Assembly (NCBI GenBank): GCA_963691655.1
Contig: OY829326.1
Span: 23,734,878 to 23,798,877, forward strand
DNA length: 64,000 nucleotides
DNA from: Toxonevra muliebris
Taxonomy: Eukaryota; Arthropoda; Insecta; Diptera; Pallopteridae
Reading direction: 5' to 3'
Shown: piece after piece, positions 12,023-24,381 of the stretch
Layout of the letters: each line of letters starts with the position of its first letter
Numbering within the stretch: the first letter of the stretch is position 1
Notes under the pieces: generated by a model
The model's input: the letters and a program-made list of their open reading frames with translations, nothing else
What the model was told of the DNA's origin: nothing
Database searches by the model: none
Position numbers and translations under genes: made by a program

Positions 12023-13241
12023 AATTTTTTTTTTTTTTTTTTTTTGTTGGAACAGACAAAAGAAGTATTTAAGAATACTGCACTCAGACAAGTTTTAGTC
12101 CATTGTACTATATCCTGTGTTCCCTTTTGCTATTCTTTAAATCTACCAGATTTATTAATAAATCTTAACAGATCCTGCGGTGTTAGAGAGCTCAAGTGTT
12201 CGTCTCCCAACACTCCAGTACCAAATATGCTTACTCTGATCTGGCAGAAAGCGGGGCAGACACTAAGAAAGTGGTCCGCCGTCTCTTCACCTTCTTCCTC
12301 CAAACCACAGGAAGCACAGAAGGCACTAGCTCCTTGGCCAATCATATGCAAATGTTTGGCCCAAGAGAAATGACCTGTATATAGTCCCACCAGCTGCCTA
12401 CAACTCTTTCTGTTAAGTGATAACAGAAAGACTGTTAGACGCTTCGAGATAACAGGTAACATGTCCTCCTATTTACGATTTTGGGTCAAGTCGACCCACT
12501 CATTAATGGTGGTCTTGATGGCTGTAGACGACAAAGAGAGTACAGGTTCTGGGCCCAGGAAACCAGTTTCCGAACCCTTTCTGCCCAGAAGGTCAGCCGA
12601 TTCATTTCCTGAAATTCCTGAGTGTCCAGGAACCCATATCAACAGCAGGCTATTGTTTTTTCCAGCACAATCAAGCCTGGATTTGCAATGCATAACCATT
12701 TTAGACGTGGTTAGAGGATTAAGCAAGGATTTAAGCGCAGCCTGATTGTCACTAAATACACAGATACTCATGCCTTGATGATTGCAAAAATTTCTGCTTG
12801 AAAAACCGAAGCATACAACCCAAGGGAGAAGTGAAGGTGCACTCCATCATTTTCAATAAAGACCCCAGAACCTGAACCGAATTCTGTTCTGGAGCCGTCA
12901 GTGAAAATACGCTTACAATCAACTCCCGGCCCAGGTTCCGGCAAAAGCCAAGTTTGGGCCTCTGGAATTTGTGTTGTATAGCGCTGTTTTAAAACTGGAA
13001 TTGTTGGCATTGTATCGGATGGCATTGATTGAACTGTTAGATCCATATCAGTACCTTCAACAATGTCACCAATATCCCAGCAAGTGTCATACCAATACCA
13101 ATTGCGTTTAAGCCTACAGATGGCCTTGACAGCCTCTCCTTTAACAAAAATATCAAGGGGTGGTAAGTTGAGCAATGCATCCAAGGATGGGCCAGGTGTT
13201 GTAGGAAAAGCTCCCGTACAGCAAATGGCCACAGTCCTTTG
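12023..13241 (-). mobile_element. 5'-truncated non-LTR retrotransposon with target-site duplication
   Basis: A perfect 13-bp direct repeat, aagtagtaccaat, lies at 12010-12022 and 13242-13254. Read on the minus strand the insert begins inside an RNase H-containing ORF and ends in a poly(A) tail (the T run at about 12025-12045). 5' truncation, a 3' poly(A) tail and a short target duplication are the marks of target-primed reverse transcription. Confidence 0.9.
12127..13240 (-). pseudogene. LINE ORF2 C-terminal part: RNase H and CCHC domain
   Basis: Only the 3' part of a reverse-transcriptase polyprotein of a R1/LOA/I-like fly LINE is present. The RNase H domain keeps all four acidic catalytic residues: Asp in RIFTDGSR, Glu in QAEIFAI, Asp in VFSDNQAAL and Asp in SGNESADLLG. 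The C-terminal segment has a Cys-X2-Cys-X11-His-X4-Cys cluster (CASCG to DHFLSVC). The frame breaks once between the Glu and the third acidic residue (about 12770) and by one stop at about 12466. The true stop is at 12127-12129, about 80 bases before the poly(A). The clade assignment is inference from overall layout. Confidence 0.85.
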
Positions 13242-13690
13242 AAGTAGTACCAATGATTAGTACCACCAATCAATGATAAATATCTCGGATCGCAACATTT
13301 GAGCTCAGTATCATTTGCTTCTAAAAATAGATCTCCGTTGACCGATCAGGCAAAGAAATTAAATCATGGATTAAATATAAAATATTTATGTTCACTGCTT
13401 AATCTGATATTCTCTACACTGATCAGCATCAATGACCCAATAAACAGTGATTAGATTCACTAATCGCAACCTCGTACATTCAGTATGGGTGTTATCTTAA
13501 AATAATTTGCGTTCGACTGATCAGACTTAGGAATTAATTCATAGAAGAAACATCCAGCATGTATGATTAGTGATATTGATTCGATCATTTCTGCACTGGC
13601 AATGATTACAGATCACATGGTTTTGAGTTCAATATACGTAGATCTGAACCCAATAAAATCATTGCCTTACCATAGCCCACTATCATTGAT

Positions 13691-14468
13691 CACAATAGTT
13701 TTCATCTATAAATTGGTAGAACGATCCGATACAAAAATCAATTCTTGGATGAAAGAAGAAGCAAATGTAAGTTTTTTCTTTCATATAATAAATTTTTCTC
13801 GTAAATTTCCTTTAGCAAATTCTGCAATATTTTCATCAAACCTAACAAATAAATTTATCAATTATTGCATGAGCTTATGTAATGACAGACCTCATGAATT
13901 ACATGACTTTGACCCCTTCCAACTATGGAGGTATAATAAAAGCATATACCATTTTTTTTCCTATCTCCGTTTTATTAAAGATATTTTGATTGCGCAGCCA
14001 GTAGAAAAAATAATAAAGCAATTTGCTGCATGTTGCTGCTGCTCCTATTGAAATTCAATAATAATTACAATTTATAAGCAGTCAAAGCAACTGGCAGCAA
14101 CACTGACAACAATGAATGATGATATTATTATTGTAGTATATCTGCACCAGTGAGAGAGTGGTGGAATTGTGTAGGTTGCGCTGCGCACAAGGATAATGTT
14201 GTTCAACATCATGTTCAGATGTTGCGTTGCAGCAGCAAATTGAAAGTAATTTTTATATTGCTACGACCCACACTTGATTTATTATGTGCAATTTAGTGAA
14301 ATAATTTTCATAAAAAAAGAAGATTTTCTTCTTCTTTCGTTGGCGTAAAAAAAAAAATCTGAAAAATTTAAGTTTAATATCAAATTGCCATCATACTCTG
14401 GAATACTTTTTTAAACATATTTTTCAACACTTTTCAATGAATTTTTTCTCTTTTTCTTCCCATTCCAG
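13691..14468 (+). other. 3' end of the upstream intron with splice acceptor
   Basis: The intron ends with a T/C-rich tract (about 14440-14460) and ttccattccag just before 14469. An open stretch at 13563-14051 starts inside the repeat array and has no domain, so it is not called as coding. Confidence 0.6.
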
Positions 14469-14969
14469 GTGTTGTACCATGAAATAGTATCACACGCCCG
14501 ATTGGTTAGCGCTTGTATACGTGCAGCATCTGAAAGAGATCAAAAGCAACAACTTGAACTTCAACTGCAGCAGCAGCAACAGCAGCAATTAGAACAGGAA
14601 CAAGAACAACAACAACAATCGCTTACCAGCAACACCAGCACTATTGTTGATGAACAAGCAAATTCTTCACTGTCATCGATTGAAGAACCAGCAGCAGTAG
14701 CAGAAATAGTTAACACTAGCAGCGGTATTGAAGTTGATGCTGCCACTGACACTGGTGTTAAATCATCAACATCACCCGCTAATTCTTCGTTTGCATCAAC
14801 AACATCAACAGCATCATCGACAGCAACCACAGCAACAACAAAGAAAAGTGGTGAAAGTGGAAATTTAGAACGTTTACAAAATCGTTATCATTTATTGTAT
14901 TTGAAAGCATTCGAAGTGCAATTGTGGCTGGACGGTTTATTGAGGAAGAAAAGCTGCTCATCATCAGCG
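14469..14969 (+). CDS. Internal exon, 167 codons, Gln-rich with C-terminal helical motif (possible klarsicht-like)
   Basis: The acceptor ttccattccag and the donor gtaagt bound the exon; it starts and ends in phase 0, and the other frames hit stops within 20 bases. Residues 1-24 look helical (HEIVSHARLVSACIRAASE). Residues 25-52 are Gln/Glu-rich with runs of Q. Residues 53-133 are Ser/Thr/Ala-rich and probably disordered. Residues 134-167 form an amphipathic segment, ERLQNRYHLLYLKAFEVQLW, ending in LRKK. That last segment resembles the 'RY..LYLK..E.Q..L..LL' helices of the nesprin/AKAP6/klarsicht spectrin-repeat proteins. The exon is certain; its family is a guess. The next exon is 33.6 kb downstream. 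Confidence 0.85.
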
Positions 14970-15910
14970 GTAAGTGTCTAAATAATATTAAATACTTAAA
15001 TAAGAAATCCAACTACTTGAATTACAAATCCAAAAGATTTGAAAATACACACACACACACTCATACACATAGTAAATTTGACCTTAATCTTTCTGAAGCT
15101 TTATGAGATTACACATTCATGCACTTTTGAGATTAAAAGCAGACTTCATTAGCATTTGTTTTTTTTTTTTGTTATTTTTGTTTTTATTACATCGTAAAAA
15201 AGTAAATAAAATCGAAAAGTTCAAAAACACAATCTTCATGAGTGAATGCAGTAACAGAAAAAATGCCCAACTTGAACTTGAAAGCGCGCACAAGATAAGT
15301 GAATACAAAAGAAGCAGAGAAAACGCATTTAGCTTTGTATAAATTTAAAAATATCAACTGCAGTAGTATATTCATTTGTAGCAGTCTACGCTTTCAACAT
15401 TTGCTACTATAGCTTTCTGTAAGCAAACTAACAAATGAAGTGAGATTCTATTTTTAAAACTTTTTTGTTGTTGATTTTCTTTACTCGTCGTACGTGTTAT
15501 TAACAAATGAATGCGTGAAACTGCAGCTATTTAATTTATTCAATGTGTTTAGTTAGAAGAATTCCTAAGAAAAGTAAATTTCATTTCCAACCAAAAGTCC
15601 TCATCAATGTTCATGGTTGAATGACAAAGCGCACTCACTATTGCCGGCATCCACTTCTATGTGCTTCTCTATCCCCTCTTCATCTATGTATGCGGTTTTT
15701 TTTTTCAATATCCATAAAATTGAAATAAACAAGAAAAATTTTCTATACCATTCGCATTTCTACATCATCGTCAATTTGTTGCGTTTTTTTTTTATTTCAT
15801 TAATTGCAATTTATTGAGGAATTTATTTGCTAGTTCGCTCATTTTATTTTTATTTTTTTTTTGCCTTTTAACTAATTATATGATTCCAATTAGATTTTCA
15901 TCGTTTTGCA
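14970..15910 (+). other. Start of the 33.6-kb intron
   Basis: It begins with gtaagt. A (CA)n microsatellite lies at about 15047-15069, and T-rich tracts at 15158-15170 and 15853-15861. No gene. Confidence 0.6.
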
Positions 15911-16430
15911 CAATGCACTATGGTCTAAAAACTGTTTTAGATATTTATAGATATTTGTCTGAAACTTTATACTATATGTATGGTATGGTATGAATAAAAT
16001 ACAAAAATGGGCAAAATCGGATAGGTTCCACGCCCACTTTCCTTATACTGCCAAACTCAAAATGCATATATCTTGTAAAGTATCATAGATAAAAATATAA
16101 GATTTGGTAAGTAGATACATAAATGTATGTATATAATTTAACTATGGTGAAAACAGAGAAAATCGGTCAACTTCCACGCCTATTCTTCATATATAGTTAT
16201 CTAAAAGTTCCGCAGATATAAATCTGGAATTGAATATGTAACGTAACATTGCAGCAGGTTCTAGGGGCGAGATTTTAGGGGTCACAACCCCCGACCCCTC
16301 TCCCTCTCCACTGCTCCTTTTTTTCTGTCTTGAGTATCCAGATTCAGAAAATCGATTCAGTTTTAAAATATAAACCATAAAAAATTTGACTTTATGTCAA
16401 AAAAATGGGATTTTAGACCATAGTGCAATG
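15911..16430. mobile_element. Non-autonomous inverted-repeat element, 520 bp
   Basis: The ends 'tgcactatggtctaaaa' (about 15914-15930) and its exact inverse (about 16411-16427) form 17-bp terminal inverted repeats. Inside, 'aaaatcgg.....ttccacgcc' occurs twice about 145 bases apart (16013 and 16158). There is no ORF of note. Confidence 0.65.
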
Positions 16431-17995
16431 TTTATCTTAAATATTTAGAAAACTAAACGAAAAATTTTTCGATTTGTGGTATAAGCATCGGATTTGGTTG
16501 ATATTCATTTTCAGAAATAGTTGTAAGCAATAATCAATAGATCTTAAAGATATAATAAGTAGTAAATATTTTCTATAGTAAAAATTCTTTATAGTTATTT
16601 TTTGTAGTATATGGTAGTTCAAATTTCCATCAATCAAAATCTTTACAAGCAAGAATTTCGTATTAGTCTAATTTTTCCTATATTTAAAGTTTTTATATTA
16701 AAAATTTTCTGCAGTGAAAATTTTTTCTAATCAAAATTTACTGTACTCAAAATTTGTTATAGGTAAAATATTTCAATAATAGACATTTCTAATAGTAAAA
16801 ATTTTCTATTGTAATAACAAATATTTAACCAAAATCATTTACTTAGAAATATTTTTAGTTAAACACTTGTAGTTAGTAAACTAATGACTGTAAAATCGGC
16901 CTTTAATAGAAAAAAGTTGCTTTACTATAGTCCTCCGTTGGGCATATGTTCGGATTGCCACATTTGTGCCTCATGGTGCCTGGCCAGGCCCTATATATAT
17001 ATAAGCATTTGTATGGAAATTCCACGCTTTTGTTTATATACCATACAGGCACTTACTCACGTAAAAATATTAAAAAATACAAATTGTGGAATGTAAATGG
17101 GACTTATTGCCTCCCTCTATACAAAGTTTGCAGTCACAGTAAAGAAAAAATTTTTGGTTTTTCCCCCCATATAAAGTAAAAAACATTTTTGCGACAACTG
17201 TTGTGAGTGTGATATCACTTTAAGTGGATATAAACAGCAGTTTGAGTGAAAAATTACCAAGCAAAAAAAAAAAAATTGCATAGTATTTCATATATTGCCA
17301 TATAAAATGTATAGGGGCCTGGCCAGGCACCATGAAACATGAATGTGATTTGCACACCAACATATCCTTTTAAGTATCCTTATACAAAAGGCATCGTTCT
17401 GATTTTATATAAATAGATAGGAAATGAAATTTCAAGTCTCTACCTCAATTAGAAGTATATTTAAATTACAATTAAATAAAAAAATGACTGCCAGGCCCAT
17501 GTACCCAACGGAGTGTTAAGTTTTCTGTAATAAACATTTTCTATGGTAAAAATATTTAAAAATTATTATATAATAAAAAATTTCATACAAAATTTTCTAT
17601 AGTAAAAAAATTTCAATAGTAAAAAAGCGTTAAAAACAAAAGTTTTCTAGAGATTTTCTAATACTATTATTGCCTATAATAATAATTTTTAATAACAAAA
17701 ATATTCAATCGTAAAACTTTTTAAATATAAAAAGTTTTTTATAGCAAAAATTTCTTGTGTAAAAGCTTTTTTAAAAAATATTTTCCATAGAAAAAAAAAT
17801 TTCTATATAAGAAATTGTCTTTAGTAAAAAATTTGGATACCAAAACTTCCTATATATTCCTTATCTATAGGATCCTTAAAATTTTCCATGATACAAATTT
17901 TTTAAGCTATAGTAAAAGTTTTTCATTGTGAAAATTTCCTAGTCAAAATTTTCTTTGATATCTAAAATTTGCTGTGGTTAAAATACTCCAGGTTT
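16431..17995. repeat. Degenerate 'tagtaaaaattttcta' array, split by an inserted element
   Basis: Units such as 'ctatagtaaaaattttc' recur at about 16560-16860 and 17520-17960. The unrelated element at 16932-17513 lies between the two parts. Confidence 0.5.
16932..17513. mobile_element. Inverted-repeat element with nested second inverted repeat
   Basis: The outer ends are 'ctccgttgggcatatg' (from about 16932) and its near inverse 'catgtacccaacggag' (to about 17512). An inner pair, 'tcatggtgcctggccaggcc', starts at about 16970 and its inverse lies at about 17313-17333; it contains the palindrome cctggccagg. Both pairs are symmetric about the same centre, so the element is probably a foldback transposon. 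ORFs across it have no domain. Confidence 0.65.
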
Positions 17996-19822
17996 AATTA
18001 TTTGCACATCCTCTTCGAAATCCTATTTTATATAATTATATAATTTACCCGAAAATGATTTTTTTCTTCAGATACATAAACTTGCTTAATTTAACTCACT
18101 GTTATAAATATTAAAATTTATCCATAAAATTAAATTGAAAATTAATTCCTGAAAATCATTAACCATTAAGAAAATGCTAAATAGAAAATTTTAAATTGAA
18201 ATTTACCGCTTCCACTTCTATTTAACAACAACTTAAATTAAGCACCTCCAAAATATGAATATAATTTTTGATTTTACAAAATGTTGGTTTAATTTTTATT
18301 ACACATAAATAATTGCAAAATGCATACGAAAAGCAATAAAATAGTTAATCATACAAAACAATCTGCAATTGGTTGCAAAATTTATTAAAATAACTCATAC
18401 AGTCCAAAAGCTACAAGAAATTACGATTGAATAAATTTAAGAGAGAAATTTCGGCCGTATAGCCCAAGTAACTTTTATTGCTGTTTATTGGCCAATGCTA
18501 CTCAAACGCTGATCAATCAAATCATTCGAAAAAAACGATGGTAAAAATTCTCCTATGCATCAAAATTGTTGCATACTCCCATTTTACTTGTCTGCTGCCT
18601 ACGTATTATTTTTCTGCTTAGAACACATGCAAAAATTGGAGCATACAATTTCTTTTTTTTTAGTTAACAATAGCTTCAGGTGTTTTCTTTTATTTTTGCC
18701 AGCTAACTAGCAATCAATACTTACAGAAAGAAAGAGTGTTAAAAATTACTATGATCAGAGTCTAGGCTATTCTAGTGATCATGTAAAATCTCTTTCGTAT
18801 ACACATAGATTCTAAAGATAATTTCAATAAACTGGTGTGTGTGTATGTGTGGTGTGTGGCAACACAAATCTCTATTTTTCCTGTCAATTAAAGTAATGGA
18901 AGAAGGAAAAAAATGGTTTTAGTTTTTTTTTCTTCCTTCGGCAAAAAAAAAGTATAAGAAACAATCTCGAGCGACGATCTTTTGTTGGAACGTAGTATCG
19001 GTTCCATTGATTGATCATGCAACTTCATTAGCATGATGGCATGCATTTTTGTAATGATTCAGTTTTTCTTCTTCTCAGACGACGGACAACGCCGACGTTT
19101 GCCAGTCACTTACTGAAATGAAATGGAAATGCTTTTTTTTTTTTGATATAGTGAAACCATACAACATTAGTACAACCACCATCACCACCATTGCTCTAAT
19201 TTTGTTTCCCATGCTGCTGTGGATGGTTCAGTTTCTCATGTTGTAGGCTGATGTTGGGATTTTATTTTTTTTTTATTTTTTTTTTACAAAATAAAAAATT
19301 AAGTCATGAATTGTTCCATAACCTGCAGGCAGCACGTTAACAACACAATAGAAGTACAACAAGAAATGGAATACGTATAGTATACAAAAGTGTGGCAAAT
19401 GTGCTTAACCTATATTTTTCCCATGTAGTTTATTTATGCAGCTTGAAATGGTAAATTGTTGTTGTTGTTATTGTTTATAAATTGTTAAAGTGATAGACAT
19501 TTGCAATGTCTTTGAAAATTTTTTCCTCTCCATCTGTTTTTTAATCTGTGTTTATTATAAATTTTTTGTGTAAATTATGGCATTTTATGTTTAAAGTTTT
19601 TGTTAAATAATTTACTCCTTCTTGAGAAATTTGGGCAATTTTTAGTAAACGAGATCGGAAATACTGAACAACACTATAGTGCAAACAGATCAATATTTGG
19701 TTGATATAAACATCCCATGCAATTATTATTTATATTTTTCCAATAATTATGTCTGAATTCAATAAATACAGAATTTTTTTTATCGTTTCCTTCATTCTAC
19801 GAAAAATTATCTTACACGATCA
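17996..19822. other. Intron sequence, relatively non-repetitive
   Basis: No coding exon or RNA gene was recognised. It holds (GT)n-like sequence at about 18834-18858 and several homopolymers. Its low repeat content makes it a candidate for ancestral, possibly regulatory intron, but that is untested. Confidence 0.35.
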
Positions 19823-20870
19823 TTAGTGATCGTGATTGATTATTCCAAGCATCTCAATTTGGATCAGAAACGGATATTTTTTTGATTCTTTTTGGAAGAA
19901 GAACTTATTTTGTTTTAAAATGGTGAAATTGAATTCATAAAGCGTCAAATTGAATTCAAAGTCTCCAAATAAAATTGAATTACTAAAAATTGTGGGTTTG
20001 AATTCCGCAAGCCTCAATTTGAAATTAAAATAGTTGATTTCAGAATATTCAAAGAAAATTTGAATCGAATTATAAAATCGGCAATTTGAATTAAAGATCG
20101 TGAAATTGAATTCATGAAGTGTTAAATTGAATTAATAATTGTTGAATAAAATTCAAAAATTGTGCATTTCAAAAGTGAAATTGATTTTAGAAAATGTCAG
20201 TTTGAATTCGGAGTAGTCAAGTTGAATTCAGAAATTGTAAATTCCGGATGCGATAACTTGAAGTCAAAATAGTCAATTTGATTTTAAAGTTGTGAAAGCC
20301 TTTATTGAATTCAGAAAGCATCAAATTGAATTCAATGTAGTTAAATTGAATTCAAAAAGTCCTAATTGAATTCTGAAAGTGTTAAATTGAATTTAAAAAA
20401 TCATAATTGAATTCAGAAAGTGTCAAATTAAATATAGATTGGTCAAATTCAATTCAGAATAGTGAAAGTTAGAGCAGAAAGCCTCAATTGAATTCAGAAA
20501 GCATCAATTAGAATTCGGAATATTCAAATTGAATTCGGAAAGCCCTAATTAAATTCAGAAAAGGTAAATTTGAATTCAGAACAGTGAAATTGAATTCAGA
20601 GTAGTCAAATTGAATTCAGAAATTGTAAATTTGAATTCCGCATGCGTCAATTTGAAGTTAAAAAATCAAATCTATTTCAGAACAGAAAGTCAAAGTGAAA
20701 TTACTTAGAAAGCATCAATTTCAGACTCAATTGAATCCAAAAAGCAGTTGGAATACAGAAAGCCCTAAAATAGTCCTAATAAATTGAAATCATAAAGCTT
20801 CAAATTGAATGCAGGGTAGTTAAATTGAATTCCAAAATTGTGAATTTTAATCATCAAAGTGATTTTGCTT
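19823..20870. repeat. ~20-bp degenerate tandem array rich in GAATTC
   Basis: Units of the form 'gaattcagaatagtcaaatt' repeat about every 20-21 bases for roughly 1 kb with many substitutions and small indels. The best preserved run is at about 20560-20640. The same unit recurs at 22641-22970, 23560-23700 and 24915-25520. Confidence 0.75.
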
Positions 20871-22640
20871 AGTTTATCCTAAAAGATGACAATTTGCATA
20901 TCTTATCGTTGATTGAAAATAGAAATTCTTAGATGGGAGAGAACAATAGAAAAATAACTTAAAGTTTCTGTTTAAACGATTTCAAGGTGCCAGGTTTTAA
21001 ACAGGAAACAAAAAAAACCTTAGCGAAAAACCAAAAAAAAAAATTAACAATAGCTACAAAAATATGGAGATAAAAAAACTGGTATGCAAAAATGTTTACT
21101 AAACAAATTTAATTTATAAACATCGAAAAAGTTAATAACAATAATAAAATATTAATATACCAAATGGACATTGGTTGCATTTATGGCATTTGCGGCATCT
21201 CTATGTATACAACTTCATTTCCATCTTTTTGTTATTTTATTTATTTTTTTTATTATTATTATTATTCGGTCATCATCAACATTGGCTACGGTAAGTTAAA
21301 CAAATAAACAAAAACCCACCAGATGCATACAACCGAAAAAGCGAAAAACATCAAAAGCGATCAAATCGATTTTTATGAAGATCGCGCACGTCGTAAATTT
21401 GATTTTTTGTGTTGTTGTTTTGAGTTTTTTTCCTTGTTTTTTTTTTCTTGTTTTTTTTTTTTTTTTTTTTTAGATTTCTGGTTTCATCATTCAAAGTTAA
21501 AAGTTACGCTAAAATATTCGAAACTGAGTTGCATTGTTTTTTGAAAGACAAAAAAAACATAAATTACACTTTTACTTTTCCATTTAATGGAATTTAGTTT
21601 GGCAATCCTTAACCCTCATACAACTACAATATCTAATAGAGTAAGGGTACTCTATAAGTTATAAGAAAAAAAAAAGAAAAAAGGAAAGAAGAAACCATAG
21701 GAAAAATTTGTTTATCGCATGAGAGAAAATACACAAGTTAAGTGTGACAGTTTGACCACTGTTGTCTATCGATTAAACCACCAAGACCAAATCAGGAGTT
21801 ACATACATACAAACATACATACGATAGTTGTCAATAAGTTTTTGGGAAGTGAAAAATGCAATTCAAGTCAATTGGTATAACTAAAGCAACAACCAAAAAA
21901 ATAACCAAAGCTAAATCTAAATTGACATAAAACATGATATTATTGGCCAGGGCTTGTTTCGCTGTTTAATTAATGATTAAAACTGGCATTTGCCAATTTC
22001 ATATGTGACATTCAACATATGGTATATCGGTAGGCAGACAGACAGACAGAGAGGCAGGCAGGCAGGCAAACTATTGTATTTGTATTAATATTGGCAATAA
22101 TATTATGTATAGCGGTGCTGACATTTAAATGAAAGCAAATTTAACTAACAACGCGATGATTTAAGGTCGTTGCCCATTGGCGATTTGGCGAGATACATAT
22201 TGATGTAGCCGCGGTCGGTCTCACTTTTTTTATTTTATTGATTGATGCTGAAGTTTTTATTCATTTTTTTTTAATGTGCTAGTGACAACTTTCGAATGTT
22301 TGAATAATAAAGTTGTATAGTTAAAATTTCTGTATATGTATATTGCAAAAAGAGATTTTAGGTCTCATAGAAGTGTTGAAGTGTAACTGAGTTTGCCGAA
22401 TCTAAATAAAAATTTTAGGGTCCTATTGTATCCCTTGAGTATCATGTTTGTTTTGCAATTTTATTTTGCATTTAATATGCTTGAAGAAATTTCTAGCTGT
22501 ATAGTTTTTAATGTTTTATTTTATAGGTTAGTTCTTAGAAATTTATCTTTCTATGTTTAATCTTTTTCTAACTCTATTTTATTGGTTTTTATATTATGAT
22601 ACGATGAATCAATAATTTTCGTAAGCATAATCATAAAATT
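20871..22640. other. Intron sequence with microsatellites
   Basis: It contains T17-18 runs (about 21453-21472), a (TTA)n tract near 21250 and a gaca/ggca tract at about 22033-22068. No gene is supported. Confidence 0.4.
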
Positions 22641-22970
22641 GATTTGATAAAGCTATAATTTGAAAAAAGAATAATTCTGCATTTAAATTAACGCTTTTTA
22701 AAATCAATTTGACGGTTCTAAATTCAAAATTGAATAACAATTTGTAAATTCAACCTTAATCAGTTTTACGGTTCCTAATTTAAAATTAAATATTCTGCCC
22801 TAAGTGACGATTTTCAATTTTTGTTGAAATTATTCTCTTTTAAAATAAGATTGAATATACAATTTTGAATTCAGAATCTTAAAATCGATTTCAGAGATCA
22901 TTGATTGGAATGCAGAACAGCCAGATAATCAAATTGAATTCAGAATTATTATAATAATAATTATTATTGT
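22641..22970. repeat. Second block of the GAATTC-type degenerate repeat
   Basis: Phrases 'aaaatcaatttgacg', 'gaattcagaatcttaaaa' and 'tcaaattgaattcagaatt' match the array at 19823-20870. Confidence 0.5.
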
Positions 22971-23530
22971 TGGAGAATGCACTACGACCTAGAAGATCTA
23001 TTGTATCCCTTCATGGACTTACAGTGCTTCCATAAATCCAACCTTCCCTAGAAGTTTTAGTATTCTACATAGTTTATAGTATTTGGTAGTATCTGTTTGA
23101 TATCCGCCCGGATGCCTTCGTCGAGTATACATAAGTGTCGGATGTCCCTCGCAGATTCCTTGTCTTCTCTGCAAATCCTTTATGAATCATTAGAAGGGAC
23201 TGCCTGTTTTGTAAGATGATAATTGAATCTACAATGAGCTGTTAGAATTCCTGTAATGATTCTTAAATTATTCTTCACCATAATTATACATTCTTTAAAG
23301 CATTTTAGATTGTGCTTTCGTGTGTTCCAACCTTAATAGATTTTCTCAGCATAATTTCCTTTGCTGTTCTTCTTTTTTTCCTAATGAACAATGTGAAGGT
23401 TCTTTTTCCATCCCGCTGAATAGTTCTGGTCTCACAAGAGATAGATTGATACTTGATTTTTTTTTTTTTTTGTTAGTTTTTCTTCGATCCTAATATGCCC
23501 CGGAACCCATGAGATTCAAACCCTATTATT
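22971..23530 (-). pseudogene. Decayed 3' part of a LINE ORF (RNase H end and CCHC region)
   Basis: Read on the minus strand, frames give LRIITGILTAHCRFNYHLTK, then a RICREDKESA segment, then a tail resembling the end of a LINE ORF2. This is the order 'L.GH....H....G......C..C...E....H.L..C' seen at the C-terminus of fly I/R1/LOA-like retrotransposons. Upstream on that strand, GFRGI at about 23490 may be the remains of the RNase H 'PGH.GI.GNE..D' motif. Stops and shifts are frequent; no poly(A) or target duplication was identified. Confidence 0.5.
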
Positions 23531-24056
23531 ACCAAAATGTATATTTAGTTTATCAAAACACTTCATCAATAGTTTGAATCCAGAATGTTCAATTTCAAAT
23601 TCGAAAAAAATTTCAGAAAGCATAAATTGAATTTCTTTATTAAATTTAGAAATTGGTATTGAATTCAGAATATTCAGTTTTGAATTTAAAATTAATTAAT
23701 TAATTTAATTGATGTTGAAAACCGTCAATTTAAATGCAGAATCATAGATTAATAACAAAGTTGAACGGGTAGCAATGGCAGCCTCTTCTACACACGCATA
23801 TTCCCAAAGCAACGTATTAAGCGTCAAATTTACGCTCTTATTTTTAACATGGCGGCATGTTTTGAAGTTTGATTTTGAAAATAAAATAAGCCCGTTTGTG
23901 CTCAAAAAATTTTGAAAATGAATGTGAAAACAAAATAAAAATATATAAAATATTCAAAACAAATTTGTATGTAAAAAATAATATAAAGAAAAGTGCTAAG
24001 AATGCCGAGTTCCTGCTGTGTCTGCAAAAGAAAAATTGCCAATAAGAGATGCCTCT
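23531..24056. other. Mixed: GAATTC-type repeat remnants, then unassigned sequence
   Basis: Repeat units are visible at about 23560-23720. The remainder (23720-24056) has no readable feature, although 'ttcaac.ttg...attaatctatg' phrases near 23745 recur in inverse near 24870. Confidence 0.35.
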
Positions 24057-24347
24057 ATTTGAGAGGCTGAGAGGAAAAGTGGTATAACTTCTACGTTCAG
24101 AAAAAAATGGAATAATTTTACTTAAGAGCAAAAGCAAACGAAATATGTTCAGAGCAAAAGTGAAACGAAATATGTTCAGAGCGAAAACGGAATAAAAAAC
24201 TATGCTGTTCTTGCTCTGAAAGAATTGTTATACCATTTTTGTTCTTACTTTTAAGGCGTTTCATTTTCACTCTAAACCATATGCCATTCTTTCACTTTTG
24301 CTCTTATATAAAATTTTAGCCCGCTTTTCCTCTCAGCCTGTCATTTA
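24057..24347. mobile_element. Foldback element, copy 1 of a tandem pair
   Basis: Ends: aggctgagaggaaaag on the left and its exact inverse cttttcctctcagcct on the right (about 24324-24339). Inside, 'agagc(a/g)aaa' phrases repeat on one arm and 'cacttttgctctta' lies on the other, so much of the element can fold back. No coding capacity. Confidence 0.75.
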
Positions 24348-24381
24348 CCATTCGAAAGTGATATAAAACCGAATCGTCCTC

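Larger units (their letters stand above)
11930..13690. repeat. Degenerate ~174-bp tandem repeat, interrupted by a LINE
   Basis: 'atcgcaac' followed by a 'tcagtat' and a 'gaccgatcag/gactgatcag' block occurs at 13289 and again at 13463. A third, weaker copy ('tttgagttcaatat') falls near 13632. The 'ctgatc.g.atca' part also lies at about 11980. The units are strongly diverged. The LINE at 12023-13241 sits inside the array, so the array is older. Confidence 0.45.

Noticed and set aside
13563..14051. 162-codon ORF just before the first exon
   Set aside because: It starts within the degenerate tandem repeat, has no domain, and lacks a matching donor and acceptor in frame with the exon at 14469.
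16884..17179. Cys-containing ORFs in the element at 16932-17513
   Set aside because: Short, no start context, and they run across an inverted-repeat arm; no protein family resemblance.
19823..20870. CRISPR-like array of regular repeats
   Set aside because: Units are contiguous and diverged with no unique spacers, and the genome is eukaryotic; this is a decayed minisatellite.
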